Position numbers and translations under genes: made by a program. A stretch of 64,000 nt of DNA, taken from DATJGR01 sp963735085. Lineage in GTDB: Bacteria; Pseudomonadota; Gammaproteobacteria; Pseudomonadales; Azotimanducaceae. Positions 41,899 through 51,153 of the stretch are shown piece by piece. The notes under the pieces are model-generated. The model ran no database searches and was not told where the DNA came from. It was given only the letters and a program-made list of their open reading frames with translations. Position 1 is the first letter of the stretch. Each line of letters starts with the position of its first letter. The DNA is taken from positions 2,170,001 to 2,234,000 of the forward strand of contig CAVTJP010000005.1 in assembly GCA_963735085.1 (NCBI GenBank), in the 5' to 3' direction.

Positions 41899-43179
41899 CT
41901 ATAGCAGGAAGGACAACAGCGTCGCGATGCCGAGAAACGAGAAAAAACCCGTCACATCGGTAATGGTCGTCAGCACGATCGTTGAACTCGTTGCCGGGTC
42001 CTGGCCGAAACGGCTCATCATGATCGGGATGAACGCGCCGGCGATGCCGGCAATCGTCATCGATGCGATCATCGCCAGGCCGATGACAAGCGCCAGTCCC
42101 GGTGATTTGCTCCAGACGTAGACGGCCAGTGCTGTCACCAACGCGACGCCGATCCCGTTCAGCAGGCCGGCCACCATCTCTTTACGCAGCACGCGTGGCC
42201 ACGCGTTGATGCCTATTTCGCGCAGCGCGAGGCCGCGCAACGTCACCGCGAGTGCCTGTGAGCCAGAGTTCCCGGACTGACCGGCGACCACGGGCATCAA
42301 TACCGCGAGCGCGGTGAACTGGGAAATGGTGCCTTCGAACAGACCGACTACCGACGCGGCCAGAAATGCGGTCAGCAGATTGATCTGCAGCCACGGATGG
42401 CGTTTCTGAATCGTGGTCCAGATCGTAGACAAGGCGTGCTCGTCCTTGCCGGCACCAACCATCGTTTGCAGGTCGGATAGTGCGTCCCGCTCGACCGCGT
42501 CGAACAGATTCTCGCTGCGGATGATGCCGGAGAAGCGCCCCTCGAGGTTCACGACCGGCAACGTGTTGACGTTGAAGCGGCCGATCCCGGCAGCGATTTC
42601 CTCTCGCGTCGTGAACTCGTCGACCTGCCAGATGACGTTGCGCATCAGCGTACCGATGCTTGCGTCGGGGCTCGCGCCGATGAGCAACTGCAGGTCGATC
42701 GTACCGACAAGGCGGTCGTTGGCGTCGACGACGAACAGCGTGCGCGCAAGCCTCGTTCGACATTGGCGTACCCGCGCGAGACATTCTTCGACGTGCGTGT
42801 GCGTCGTCACATGCAGCGGCTGAATTTCCATCAATGCGGCGGCGGAACCTTCCTGAACACGCAGGATGCGCTCGGCCTCGCGTTGTACGGTACCGGGAAA
42901 CGATGCAATAAGCGCCTCGCGGCGCCTGCGCGGAATCGTTCGCAGGCAGCGAAACGCATCGCGCGGTTCCATCGCCGCGATGACCTCGGCGCATCGCTGC
43001 GGTGAAAACGCCTCGATCAGGCGTCCGGCGGTATCGGCGTCGAGGTGACGCAGCGCGACAACGGCGCGTTGCACGCTGCCGGATTCGATCCACTCGAGCA
43101 ATTCGGCTTCGGATTGACGCGTCAGCACACTGATTGCGACATCGGGTGCCGCGCTGAGGACTTCGTCGGAGAGCATCAT
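41899..43179 (-). CDS. mgtE: MgtE-type magnesium transporter
   Basis: 426 residues: an N-terminal MgtE helical domain (about 1-130), two CBS domains (about 130-255, with TLFVVDANDRLVGTID) and a C-terminal membrane domain (about 290-426) with VVAGQSGNSGSQALAVTLRG and the metal-site IASMTIAGIAGAFIPI. It senses cytosolic Mg and gates the channel. It overlaps the upstream CBS protein gene by ATGA, and the membrane and cytosolic parts are intact. Confidence 0.93.
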   Translation of the reverse strand: MMLSDEVLSAAPDVAISVLTRQSEAELLEWIESGSVQRAVVALRHLDADTAGRLIEAFSPQRCAEVIAAMEPRDAFRCLRTIPRRRREALIASFPGTVQREAERILRVQEGSAAALMEIQPLHVTTHTHVEECLARVRQCRTRLARTLFVVDANDRLVGTIDLQLLIGASPDASIGTLMRNVIWQVDEFTTREEIAAGIGRFNVNTLPVVNLEGRFSGIIRSENLFDAVERDALSDLQTMVGAGKDEHALSTIWTTIQKRHPWLQINLLTAFLAASVVGLFEGTISQFTALAVLMPVVAGQSGNSGSQALAVTLRGLALREIGINAWPRVLRKEMVAGLLNGIGVALVTALAVYVWSKSPGLALVIGLAMIASMTIAGIAGAFIPIMMSRFGQDPATSSTIVLTTITDVTGFFSFLGIATLLSFLL

Positions 43180-43994
43180 CGGCCGCTCCGACGGCGGCCC
43201 ATCAGTGCGACCAGCAGGCCGGCCCAGGAGCCGATGATCAATACCGGCAGATTGACCGATCGTGGATGCGCATCGGCGTCCGCCAGGCGCAACGCTCTAA
43301 CGAGATCTCCGAGGTGAAGCACACCGGCGAAGCGCTCTGCCTCGTCGAGCACCGGCAGGCTGTCGTGAGCTTGCCAATCCGGCAGTCGCATCGCGTGGTC
43401 GAGCATCAGCACGCTGCGCAGAATGGGTCGCTGCAGTATGGGGAGGTCCGCCATCGTCTGCTCGCCGTGCGCACGCGCGGCGTCGACGATCGCCACCTGA
43501 CCTGCGTAGCCTTCCGAGTCATTGACGAGAAAGATCCAGGATTCACCCTGAGCGTGCAGGTGGGTGAAGCGATCCATTACGGTCTGGACGGTTTCACTCA
43601 GGTGCGCAATCGGCGGGTGGTCGTCCAGCGCCGAAACGACGCGGTCGCGCGGCAATACCAGCGCCCGCGCGATTCGTGCGCGTTGGCGCGCCGGGAAGCC
43701 CGCAAGCAGATGTTCTCGCACGCCACGCGGAACGCCACGTAGCATGCGGATGACGTTGATGTCGACGCCCGCTTCGACTATGGCTTCGTGCCACGGCAAA
43801 TCCGGCAGTTCGGTGTGCACGACATTCAACCACCATACCGGAGCGTGCCGCAGCAGCAGTGCCAGATCGCCGGGATCACACTGCGATAGTGCGTTGGCGC
43901 GTTCGTCGACGCCGAGCTTTGCGAGCGCAACGCAGCACGCCGGCGCATCTGCGCGCATCCAGCCGTGCATCAGTTCCACATCGATTGTGGTCAC
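43176..43994 (-). CDS. MgtE N-domain/CBS-like protein with one C-terminal membrane helix
   Basis: 272 residues. The start (ELMHGWMRADAPACCVALAK) and GVPRGVREHLLAGFPARQRA look like MgtE-N; a CBS-like region follows (GESWIFLVNDSEGYAGQVAI). The C terminus has one hydrophobic stretch (VNLPVLIIGSWAGLLVALMG) and no MgtE pore. It overlaps mgtE and the channel gene by ATGA on both sides. I infer a regulatory or anchoring partner of MgtE, made at matching levels. Confidence 0.65.
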   Translation of the reverse strand: MTTIDVELMHGWMRADAPACCVALAKLGVDERANALSQCDPGDLALLLRHAPVWWLNVVHTELPDLPWHEAIVEAGVDINVIRMLRGVPRGVREHLLAGFPARQRARIARALVLPRDRVVSALDDHPPIAHLSETVQTVMDRFTHLHAQGESWIFLVNDSEGYAGQVAIVDAARAHGEQTMADLPILQRPILRSVLMLDHAMRLPDWQAHDSLPVLDEAERFAGVLHLGDLVRALRLADADAHPRSVNLPVLIIGSWAGLLVALMGRRRSGR

Positions 43995-44716
43995 GATTCT
44001 CTGTCCGGTTCGACCAGCAGCGGCCGCGTCGCGAGGTAGCGCCCCGGTACGTGGAGCACACCGTCGCTGCCTTCGACGATGACGCCGGTTTCGGTCACTT
44101 CGATGACACGACCGCGAACGTTGCCGACACGAATGCGGGTGCCTGGGCGGATGAGTTCGGGGAACCGTCGCATCGTCATCAGGTCCTGAACGAAGCCAAT
44201 GCTGCCGATCGACAGCGCGATACCCACACTCGCAACCAGCGCAATGACGATGCCAACGAGCGCATTGAGGATCCAGCCGACGTAAACGCCGACCAGATCC
44301 AGCGCCATGACGATCGACAGGAACAGCACGACCGTGTACGTCGTGCGTCGAACGAGTTGTTCGCTGCCGGTGCTGACGACGCGCGCACTGCGACCCAACA
44401 AGTCTTGCGCCGCGACGCCGAGCAAATGCCCCAGCACGATCACCGCAAGCGCCGCAAGGAACGCCGGACCGTGCATCGCGAGGGTCGCCAGTGCATCTCC
44501 AACCGCCGGCGCGGCCAACATTCGGACTGCCATCACGAGCCCGCCGATCAACATGCCCCAGAAAGCGATGCCGCCCATGACGGCAACCGATTCCGGGCCT
44601 AAATGCAGCCAGCGCCGGCCAGCCGCGCGAATCAGCGCGCGGAGTCCGTAGCCGCCCAGCAATGACGCAGCGAACACGGCGAGAGCCGTAAAGGTAATGT
44701 CCATCGTTTCGGTCAC
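43991..44716 (-). CDS. MscS-like mechanosensitive channel protein
   Basis: 241 residues with several membrane helices and a C-terminal beta domain: GFVQDLMTMRRFPELIRPGT then RIRVGNVRGRVIEVTETGVI matches the MscS beta domain. It is shorter than full MscS (about 286). First gene of the operon with the MgtE pair. It may relieve osmotic pressure or sense membrane tension together with Mg transport. Confidence 0.8.
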   Translation of the reverse strand: MTETMDITFTALAVFAASLLGGYGLRALIRAAGRRWLHLGPESVAVMGGIAFWGMLIGGLVMAVRMLAAPAVGDALATLAMHGPAFLAALAVIVLGHLLGVAAQDLLGRSARVVSTGSEQLVRRTTYTVVLFLSIVMALDLVGVYVGWILNALVGIVIALVASVGIALSIGSIGFVQDLMTMRRFPELIRPGTRIRVGNVRGRVIEVTETGVIVEGSDGVLHVPGRYLATRPLLVEPDRES

Positions 44717-44758
44717 CGCGTTGTTTCGGGCACCACTTTCATTCGGTCGCTACTCTTG

Positions 44759-46171
44759 TCAATTACCGGGGCGTGACATCACCAGGTCGATGCGCCGATT
44801 GCGCGCACGCCCCTGGGCGGTGTCGTTACTTGCGATCGGCCGGGTTTCGCCGTAGCCCATGGCCGAAATCCGATACGTTGCAAGCTTCATGTGATCAAGC
44901 AGGTACGCGCGCACCGCGTCGGCTCGGCGTTGCGAGAGTTGCAGGTTGGATTCGTCACCGCCGAACGAATCGGTGTGACCTTCCACCGTAATCACCGAGT
45001 CGCCCAGAATATCGATTGCCTGTTCGGCCTTGCCGAGCAATGCGAACTGATCGGGCTTGATGGCGGCTGCGCCGCTGTCGAAGCTGAGTCCGACCAGCCG
45101 CACGACGATTGCGTTGCTGGTTTGAAATACGTCGGCCTCGCTGGCATCGAACAGCTTTTCGATCTGCGTCAATTGATTGCGCCGTTGCTGCTGTTCGGCG
45201 AGCAGCGCATTCAGTGCAACCGATTCCTTCGACGCGCCGCCAAGGCTGGTTTCGAGGGTGGCGATCCGCTCATCGCGATCGCTCAGGTCTACACGCAGTT
45301 GCGCGAGGTCGCGTTGCGATTGCTTGACCGCCGCCAAGGTTGCCGCTGCGGTCGGTGCGATGCCATTGGTCAGATCCGGGGTAACGCCAATCGCATTGGC
45401 GATCTCGACGATCGGCGTTTCGTCAGCCAGTAATACGTCTTCGAGCGTCCGATTGTCAGCGTTGATGGCTTTGATCTGCAGCGCAAGATGGAGTGCGTGG
45501 CTCGCCTGCTCCTTCGCCTGCCTGGCGAGCAGTCGCGCACGGTCGGTGTCGTATCGATCTTCAACGATCGCGCTGTCGGCCGCGGCAATCGATGCCCGCG
45601 CCTCGGCCAGCGTAATGGGCGCGTACTTTACCGCGTTCGCTTCATCGGCCTTCACCAGCAGATGTTGCGCGTCGCGCAGGATCGCATCCCTGATTGCATC
45701 GAGTTCGGCGCTGCGATAGCTCTGCACGGCGTCGATCGCCTGCGACTGCGCCTTTTCGGTGTGGCCGTGCTCGAGCGTGATTGCGGCCTTGCGAAACTGC
45801 TGTTCGGCTTTGTCGAAGGTGCGCGCCGCCAACCGATCGGCGCCCGCGGAGAGCGCGTTGCGACGGCTGGTCAATACCGATTCAAACGTTCCGCGGCCGA
45901 GACGCATGGTGTTGGCAGCGCCGGTGATCGCGGCAATGGCTATGGCGATGGAATCGTTGATCTGGTCAGCCGAACGTCCGTTCTGGAAGTCTTTATGCGC
46001 GCGGTTGGCGGCTTTGGTGGCATCGTCCCAAGCGTCGGGCGCCAGCAGTGGCATCTGGTCCTGCCGCGCCTGCGTCATTGCCGCGTCGAGTTTCGTAAAC
46101 GCATCGTCGGCGTTCGCAGCAGTGGCAAGCGCGCCGACGAGCAGCAGCGGCGCGAACAACGCGAAACGCAT
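44759..46171 (-). CDS. OmpA-domain envelope protein with long helical N region
   Basis: 470 residues. It begins with a signal peptide (MRFALFAPLLLVGALATAAN ending in ADDA) and a long Ala/Gln-rich helical part (about 22-330). The last ~130 residues are an OmpA C-domain: VGLSFDSGAAAIKP, VITVEGHTDSFG, LSQRRADAVRAYLLD, ARNRRIDLVMSRPGN. That domain binds peptidoglycan. No transmembrane beta barrel is evident, so it is probably periplasmic. Confidence 0.85.
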   Translation of the reverse strand: MRFALFAPLLLVGALATAANADDAFTKLDAAMTQARQDQMPLLAPDAWDDATKAANRAHKDFQNGRSADQINDSIAIAIAAITGAANTMRLGRGTFESVLTSRRNALSAGADRLAARTFDKAEQQFRKAAITLEHGHTEKAQSQAIDAVQSYRSAELDAIRDAILRDAQHLLVKADEANAVKYAPITLAEARASIAAADSAIVEDRYDTDRARLLARQAKEQASHALHLALQIKAINADNRTLEDVLLADETPIVEIANAIGVTPDLTNGIAPTAAATLAAVKQSQRDLAQLRVDLSDRDERIATLETSLGGASKESVALNALLAEQQQRRNQLTQIEKLFDASEADVFQTSNAIVVRLVGLSFDSGAAAIKPDQFALLGKAEQAIDILGDSVITVEGHTDSFGGDESNLQLSQRRADAVRAYLLDHMKLATYRISAMGYGETRPIASNDTAQGRARNRRIDLVMSRPGN

Positions 46172-46274
46172 GGATAGCTCCGGAGGCGATCAATACAGAC
46201 GTTGTCTAGACTACAGGGGAACTCGCCGGCTCACAGCAGCAGCCGGGCAATTTTGCGCGCGCCAGTCGAGCGAA

Positions 46275-46862
46275 TCAGTCGAGGTCGGCGGCGAGGCTCG
46301 CGCGAATATCGTCCGGCACGTGATCGATGCGATAGGGCAGCTGCGGATGATCGATGCCGATTGCAATCTGTCCGCCCGCCTTGACGGCGGAGATCAGGCC
46401 ACGGGTCAGATCGAAACGCAGAAAATGTACCGCCGCGGTCTTCTCGTCAGTGCTGCGTGGTAGATCTTCGTTAGCGATTGCAAACACCGTTTCATTTTCA
46501 TGGCCTGTGACCTTGACCCACACGCGGTGTTCAACGCCGACCAATTGAGCAAGCGCTTCGCGCCGCTCATCGACGTCCTCGTATTCGATCATGAAAGTTG
46601 CTTTCCAGTTGTTGCCATCCGGAATCAACGGGTTGTACGACGCGATTTCCTCTTCGATGGCATCGGCTTCGAAGATTCGTTCGACGCGCAGCATCTCCTG
46701 CACTTGATATTTCATCGTCATGAAATCCTCGAACACCAGCGTCGCATGCGGGCCGAGTGCGACCCGCCGCAACTTCTTGTGCTCGATGACCTCGGCGCGG
46801 AATGCCGCGCGCCGGGTCGCATAGTCCTCGAGATTCCAGATTTTTGAACGGTCGAGTTTCAT
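46275..46862 (-). CDS. DUF3501 family protein
   Basis: A 195-residue cytosolic protein. MKLDRSKIWNLEDYATRRAA and FEDFMTMKYQVQEMLRVERI, then EEEIASYNPLIPDGNNWKAT, match DUF3501, which usually accompanies a CCG-type FeS reductase and a rubrerythrin. It starts 1 bp after the FeS gene stop and is likely coupled. Function unknown. Confidence 0.8.
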   Translation of the reverse strand: MKLDRSKIWNLEDYATRRAAFRAEVIEHKKLRRVALGPHATLVFEDFMTMKYQVQEMLRVERIFEADAIEEEIASYNPLIPDGNNWKATFMIEYEDVDERREALAQLVGVEHRVWVKVTGHENETVFAIANEDLPRSTDEKTAAVHFLRFDLTRGLISAVKAGGQIAIGIDHPQLPYRIDHVPDDIRASLAADLD

Positions 46863-46863
46863 G

Positions 46864-48207
46864 TCAGATCCCGTAAGCGCGCCTGACCAGGCTGAGCGGA
46901 TGTTCGGCCCGCGTGTGTGAGCCCTTCTGTTCGAGACCGTGCTGGATCATTCGTCCTGCCATCGGGCAGTCTGACCCATAGTGATCCGCAGCAGCCTGTT
47001 CGACGCGCGTCACCACCGGCCGCGCGATCTTCATTGCCTTTTCGTAGGTTTCACTCTTCAGTGCATACGTGCCGTCGTGACCGGAGCAGCGTTCGATCGC
47101 AGTGATCTGCGTGTCGGGAATCAGTTGCATGAAATCGCGGGTCTTCATGCCGATGTTCTGCACGCGCTGGTGGCATGCCACGTGATAGGCGACGGTACCA
47201 AGGGATTGCGCGAAATCCGTTTTCGCCAGACCTGCCTTGTGGCGCAGCATCAGGTACTCGAAGGGATCGAAGAATGCGGTTTTGATGCGCGTCACATCGG
47301 GATTGTTGGGAAACATCAGCGGTATTTCTTGTTTGTACATCAGCACGCACGATGGAATGGGGCTCATCAAGTCGTAACCGGCATTGATGGCTTCGAGAAA
47401 GATTGGCAGATTGTCATTCTTTAGTTTCTCGACGGCGCGCAGATCGCCCAACTCGAGCTTTGGCATGCCGCAGCAGCGTGTGTGCTCGAGCAGCCGCACC
47501 GAAATGTCGTTGTGCTTGAGCACCGCGACCATGTCCTGCACGACTTCCGGTTCGTTGTGTTCGCCATAGCAGGTGACAAAGATGGCCACCTTACCTCGCG
47601 TGCGGTCGGTCGGTTGCGGTGGCGCTTCAACGCTTTGTTCCGCATCGAGGCGCCGGCTGAGGGTTTTCGTATGAAACTTGGGCACGGGAGCATTCGGATG
47701 CACGCCGATCATCTTGTCGGCCACCGACCGCATCGTGGAATTGCCGATCGCGCCATTGGCGATCTGCCCGATGCCGGGTGTCGATAGTGTCTTGAAAACC
47801 GTATCGGTCGTCGTGATCAGGCGATCGCGCCACTTCGTATCGCCCTCACGAAAGCGATAAGCCTTCGCCCGCAACATCAGGTGCGGAAAGTCGACCGCCC
47901 ATTCATGCGGCGGCAGGTATGGACACTTCGTCTCCGCACACAGATCGCAGAGGTAACATTGATCGACTACTTTCGTGTAATCCGCTTTGTCGACTCCGTC
48001 GACTTCGAGCGTGGGTGATTCGTCGACCAGATCGAACAGGGTTGGAAACGAATCGCACAGGCTGACGCACCGTCGGCATCCGTGGCAGATATCGAACACG
48101 CGTTCGAGTTCGGCGTAAAGCGAATCCTTCGCATAGAACTCGCTGCTTTGCCATTCTATCGGGGTGCGCTTCGGCGCCTCGAGATTGCCTTCGCGGATGC
48201 CTGCCAT
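46864..48207 (-). CDS. FeS oxidoreductase (GlpC/HdrD-like, CCG domain)
   Basis: 447 residues. Two ferredoxin-type clusters near the N terminus (FDICHGCRRCVSLCDSFPTL and QCYLCDLCAETKCPYLPP), then two cysteine-rich CCG regions (THE TRCCGMPKLEL and, later, RCSGHDGTYAL with VACHQRVQ upstream). It resembles GlpC or the D subunit of heterodisulfide reductase. It is downstream of rubrerythrin, with a terminator hairpin between, and upstream of DUF3501. Likely a redox partner for peroxide defence; the donor is unknown. Confidence 0.87.
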   Translation of the reverse strand: MAGIREGNLEAPKRTPIEWQSSEFYAKDSLYAELERVFDICHGCRRCVSLCDSFPTLFDLVDESPTLEVDGVDKADYTKVVDQCYLCDLCAETKCPYLPPHEWAVDFPHLMLRAKAYRFREGDTKWRDRLITTTDTVFKTLSTPGIGQIANGAIGNSTMRSVADKMIGVHPNAPVPKFHTKTLSRRLDAEQSVEAPPQPTDRTRGKVAIFVTCYGEHNEPEVVQDMVAVLKHNDISVRLLEHTRCCGMPKLELGDLRAVEKLKNDNLPIFLEAINAGYDLMSPIPSCVLMYKQEIPLMFPNNPDVTRIKTAFFDPFEYLMLRHKAGLAKTDFAQSLGTVAYHVACHQRVQNIGMKTRDFMQLIPDTQITAIERCSGHDGTYALKSETYEKAMKIARPVVTRVEQAAADHYGSDCPMAGRMIQHGLEQKGSHTRAEHPLSLVRRAYGI

Positions 48208-48262
48208 CGGAGTGCCCTGGTCAATATGGAAAGCCGACCGAGAGAACGGGTGGCGGTCGATG

Positions 48263-48291
48263 AAAAAAGGGGCCGTTGGAAGGACGGCCCC
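48263..48291 (-). terminator. Rho-independent terminator after the rubrerythrin gene
   Basis: On the minus strand, stem GGGGCCGT, loop CCTTCCA, ACGGCCCC, then TTTTTT. A second hairpin GGACCCC-N5-GGGGTCC (48299-48317) precedes it. Transcription to the FeS gene downstream must either read through or start anew before 48207. Confidence 0.85.
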
Positions 48292-48344
48292 CCGCGTCGG
48301 ACCCCGCGACGGGGTCCTCCGTTATTGCACCTGACCCGTTCCGT

Positions 48345-48761
48345 TCAAGCCATCGCGTCCAACGCTTTGGTAAAGCGATTCGCGTGCGATCGCTCCGCTT
48401 TGGCGAGCGTCTCGAACCAGTCGGCGATTTCGTCGAACCCTTCGTCACGTGCGGTCTTTGCCATGCCCGGATACATATCGGTGTATTCGTGCGTCTCACC
48501 GGCGATGGCCGCCTTCAGGTTGTTCGAAGTGCTGCCGATCGGTAGACCGGTCGCCGGGTCGCCGACGGCTTCCAGGTATTCCAGATGTCCGTGCGCATGG
48601 CCTGTTTCGCCTTCCGCAGTGGAACGGAACACCGCGGCGACATCGTTTTCACCTTCCACATCCGCCTTTGCGGCGAAGTACAGGTAGCGACGATTGGCTT
48701 GCGATTCGCCCGCGAATGCGTCCTTCAGATTATTCAGCGTCTTGCTAGTTTTCAGATCCAT
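48345..48761 (-). CDS. Rubrerythrin
   Basis: 138 residues, a four-helix diiron protein: LKDAFAGESQANRRYLYFAA, EGETGHAHGHLEYLEAVGD, IAGETHEYTDMYPGMAKTAR. The ExxH ligand pairs are present, but the C-terminal rubredoxin-like iron domain is absent, so it is the short erythrin/'sulerythrin' form. It reduces peroxide. Ribosome-binding site GAGAGG. A TATACT (-10-like) lies at 48827-48832 on the minus strand. First of the FeS-DUF3501 group. Confidence 0.93.
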   Translation of the reverse strand: MDLKTSKTLNNLKDAFAGESQANRRYLYFAAKADVEGENDVAAVFRSTAEGETGHAHGHLEYLEAVGDPATGLPIGSTSNNLKAAIAGETHEYTDMYPGMAKTARDEGFDEIADWFETLAKAERSHANRFTKALDAMA

Positions 48762-49015
48762 CGCGTCATCACCTCTCTTTGACTATGTGATCTTTCATAT
48801 GGACTCACGTCCTTCCGACACGGCCCAGTATAAGAGCAATCAGCCGAAGTGGAATTCGTATCTATGAATGGCATCGATTGGCAACATCTATCGATGCATT
48901 CAGTACAGAAGGCGGCGTATATGAATCTCCAACGCCGTCGTCCATTAGAATCAGCGGCTTCGCTCTTTCCGGCGCGCCACACCCGATGAGTTGCTCTCCA
49001 CAAGCGGTTGCACCT

Positions 49016-50398
49016 ATGTCAATGCGATCGTTGGCGCGCCGTGAGTTCGGCGCGCTGACCAGTCTTGCGCTGCCGATGATCGTGACGCAGCTATCGCAGA
49101 TGGGGATGGGTGTTGCCGACGCCATCATGGCCGGACGCGTCAGCCCGGCGGACCTTGCCGGCGTTGCACTGGGCGGCAACCTGTTCTGGCCGCTGATGCT
49201 GTTGATGTCCGGCATCATCATGGCGGTAACCCCGTCGGTGTCGCAACTGCATGGTGCGCGTCGTGAAACTGAAGTGGCCGGTATCGTGCGGCAGGCGCTA
49301 TGGCTCGCGCTTGCAGGCGGCGGCGTCGTGGTTCTGCTGCTCGGCTATGCGCAGGATTTGCTGCGATTCGTCGGTGTCGATCCGACGGCGATTCCGGTCG
49401 CCATTGGCTACCTGCACGCATTGCGCTTCGGGATGCTGCCCGTGCTTGGCTATTTCGTGCTGCGCTACCTGTGCGAAGGCATGTCGTGGACGACGCCGGC
49501 GATGGTGATCGCGCTGACGGCGCTCGTGCTGAAAGTGCCACTGAACCTGCTGTTCATCTACGGTGGCTTCGGCTTCCACGGCCTCGGCGGCGTGGGTTGC
49601 GGCTGGTCGAGCGCGCTGGTGATGTGCTTCGAACTGACTGCGATGATCTGTGTCGTGCTGTTTACACGGATGCGCCGAATCGGATTGTTCAGTGGTTTTT
49701 CGGCACCCGACCCGGCGCAGATTCTGCGGCTGGTCAGGCTCGGCGCGCCAATCGGTGCGACGATGTTTTTTGAGATGGCGATCTTCTCGTTGATGACGCT
49801 GCTGATCGGTCGGCTCGGCGTCGACGCGGTGGCGGCGCATCAGATTGCATCGAACGTCGGCGGCATCACGTACATGATTCCGATGGCGCTCGGCATGGCC
49901 GCAACGATTCGTGTCGGCTACAACGTCGGTGCTAACGATCTAATAAGAGCGCGTGTTGCGGGACGGGTTGCGATTGGATCATCGCTGGTGTTTGCGATGG
50001 TGTCGGCGTCAATGGTGCTGTTGTTCCGCGACGCCATCCCGTTGCTGTATACACAAGATCCCGGGGTGATAGCAGTTGCGACACAATTGCTGCTGCTGAT
50101 CGCGATCTATCAGGTCTTCGATGACTCGCAGGCGACCATCATTGGCGTGCTGCGCGGTTACAAAGACACGCGCGTGCCGCTGTTCGTCACACTCTTTGCG
50201 TACTGGGCCATCTCGCTGCCGCTGGGGGCCGTGCTGGGATTTGGTATCGGCTTCGACTCGGGCGCGGCGGCTCTCGGCGTCAGCGGTTTCTGGCTGGGCC
50301 TGATTTTTGGTCTGATATTGGTTGCACTGACGTTGAGCGGGCGTTTCCTCTGGCTCAGCGCGCGCGACGATCGGATTCTCGAGTTCACCACGCGTTGA
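49016..50398 (+). CDS. MATE-family efflux transporter
   Basis: About 460 residues from ATG 49016 (ATG 49022 is also possible; the open frame reaches 48878, but that part is not MATE sequence). Twelve membrane segments are seen: LTSLALPMIVTQLSQMGMGV, ADAIMAGRVSPADLAGVALG, RLGAPIGATMFFEMAIFSLM and MLLFRDAIPLLYTQDPGVI-like segments. It exports drugs or metabolites with Na+ or H+. Divergent from rubrerythrin. Confidence 0.92.
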   Translation: MSMRSLARREFGALTSLALPMIVTQLSQMGMGVADAIMAGRVSPADLAGVALGGNLFWPLMLLMSGIIMAVTPSVSQLHGARRETEVAGIVRQALWLALAGGGVVVLLLGYAQDLLRFVGVDPTAIPVAIGYLHALRFGMLPVLGYFVLRYLCEGMSWTTPAMVIALTALVLKVPLNLLFIYGGFGFHGLGGVGCGWSSALVMCFELTAMICVVLFTRMRRIGLFSGFSAPDPAQILRLVRLGAPIGATMFFEMAIFSLMTLLIGRLGVDAVAAHQIASNVGGITYMIPMALGMAATIRVGYNVGANDLIRARVAGRVAIGSSLVFAMVSASMVLLFRDAIPLLYTQDPGVIAVATQLLLLIAIYQVFDDSQATIIGVLRGYKDTRVPLFVTLFAYWAISLPLGAVLGFGIGFDSGAAALGVSGFWLGLIFGLILVALTLSGRFLWLSARDDRILEFTTR

Positions 50399-50404
50399 GG
50401 TGCT

Positions 50405-51022
50405 TCAGACGGCGGCGCCGCGCATCAGCGCTGCGAGTTGCCGTTCGTTCGAGAGCGCATCACTCACTTCGAGTGCCGCCGCTGCGGCACTCATGTCGTC
50501 TGCGGAGCGATTCTGGCCGAGCTTTGCCTTGGCCTCGATCGAGTGAATGCGAATGCGAAATCCGACGATTGCGTCGAGCATTCTGGAGCGCGTGGCGGCA
50601 TCCATCTTGTTCGAATGCCATGGCTGCGGCAGATGTGCCTCGTGCCTGGCGCTGAGCCGGTCGACCAGATCGAGATGTGCGACCTGGCCTTCCAACAGCT
50701 CTATTGTGCCGCGAACTTCAACGGCGATGTAGTTCCACGTCGGTACCATGTTGGAACTCACGTACCAGGATGGCGACACGTACGCGTTCGGACCGATAAA
50801 GCCGACCAGTACGTCGCTTGCAGCGACAAAATCGCGCCAGTGCGAATTTGCACGCGCAACGTGCCCGTCGAGCCAGCCACCGTCACGCTCGACCAGAAAC
50901 GGAATCGTACTGATGCGCAAACGTTTCTCGCAGACGGTCGTCAACGTGCCGAATGGATGGCGGTCGATCAGATCGAGCTGCGCGGCACGGTCGGTGACGG
51001 CGAACTGGGCGGGTATGTACAT
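50405..51022 (-). CDS. PaiB-like FMN-binding transcriptional regulator family protein
   Basis: 205 residues from ATG 51022. MYIPAQFAVTDRAAQLDLID, HPFGTLTTV, LDGHVARANSHWRDF, YVSPSWYVSSNMVPTWNYIA are typical of the PaiB/FMN-binding negative regulator family with a PPOX-like split barrel. It may affect sporulation or protease genes in Bacillus; in proteobacteria the role is unclear. Its frame extends upstream with non-family sequence. Confidence 0.88.
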   Translation of the reverse strand: MYIPAQFAVTDRAAQLDLIDRHPFGTLTTVCEKRLRISTIPFLVERDGGWLDGHVARANSHWRDFVAASDVLVGFIGPNAYVSPSWYVSSNMVPTWNYIAVEVRGTIELLEGQVAHLDLVDRLSARHEAHLPQPWHSNKMDAATRSRMLDAIVGFRIRIHSIEAKAKLGQNRSADDMSAAAAALEVSDALSNERQLAALMRGAAV

Positions 51023-51153
51023 GGGCCACCATACGAGGGTTTCAAAGCACACTACACTAGGATCGCGCGCACACTTGACGCAAATCCGCTGATGCCAGCG
51101 TGGGTCTGAATCATCATCGCGGTAGCGTTCTGTCAGCAACCAGCGGCCGCGCA

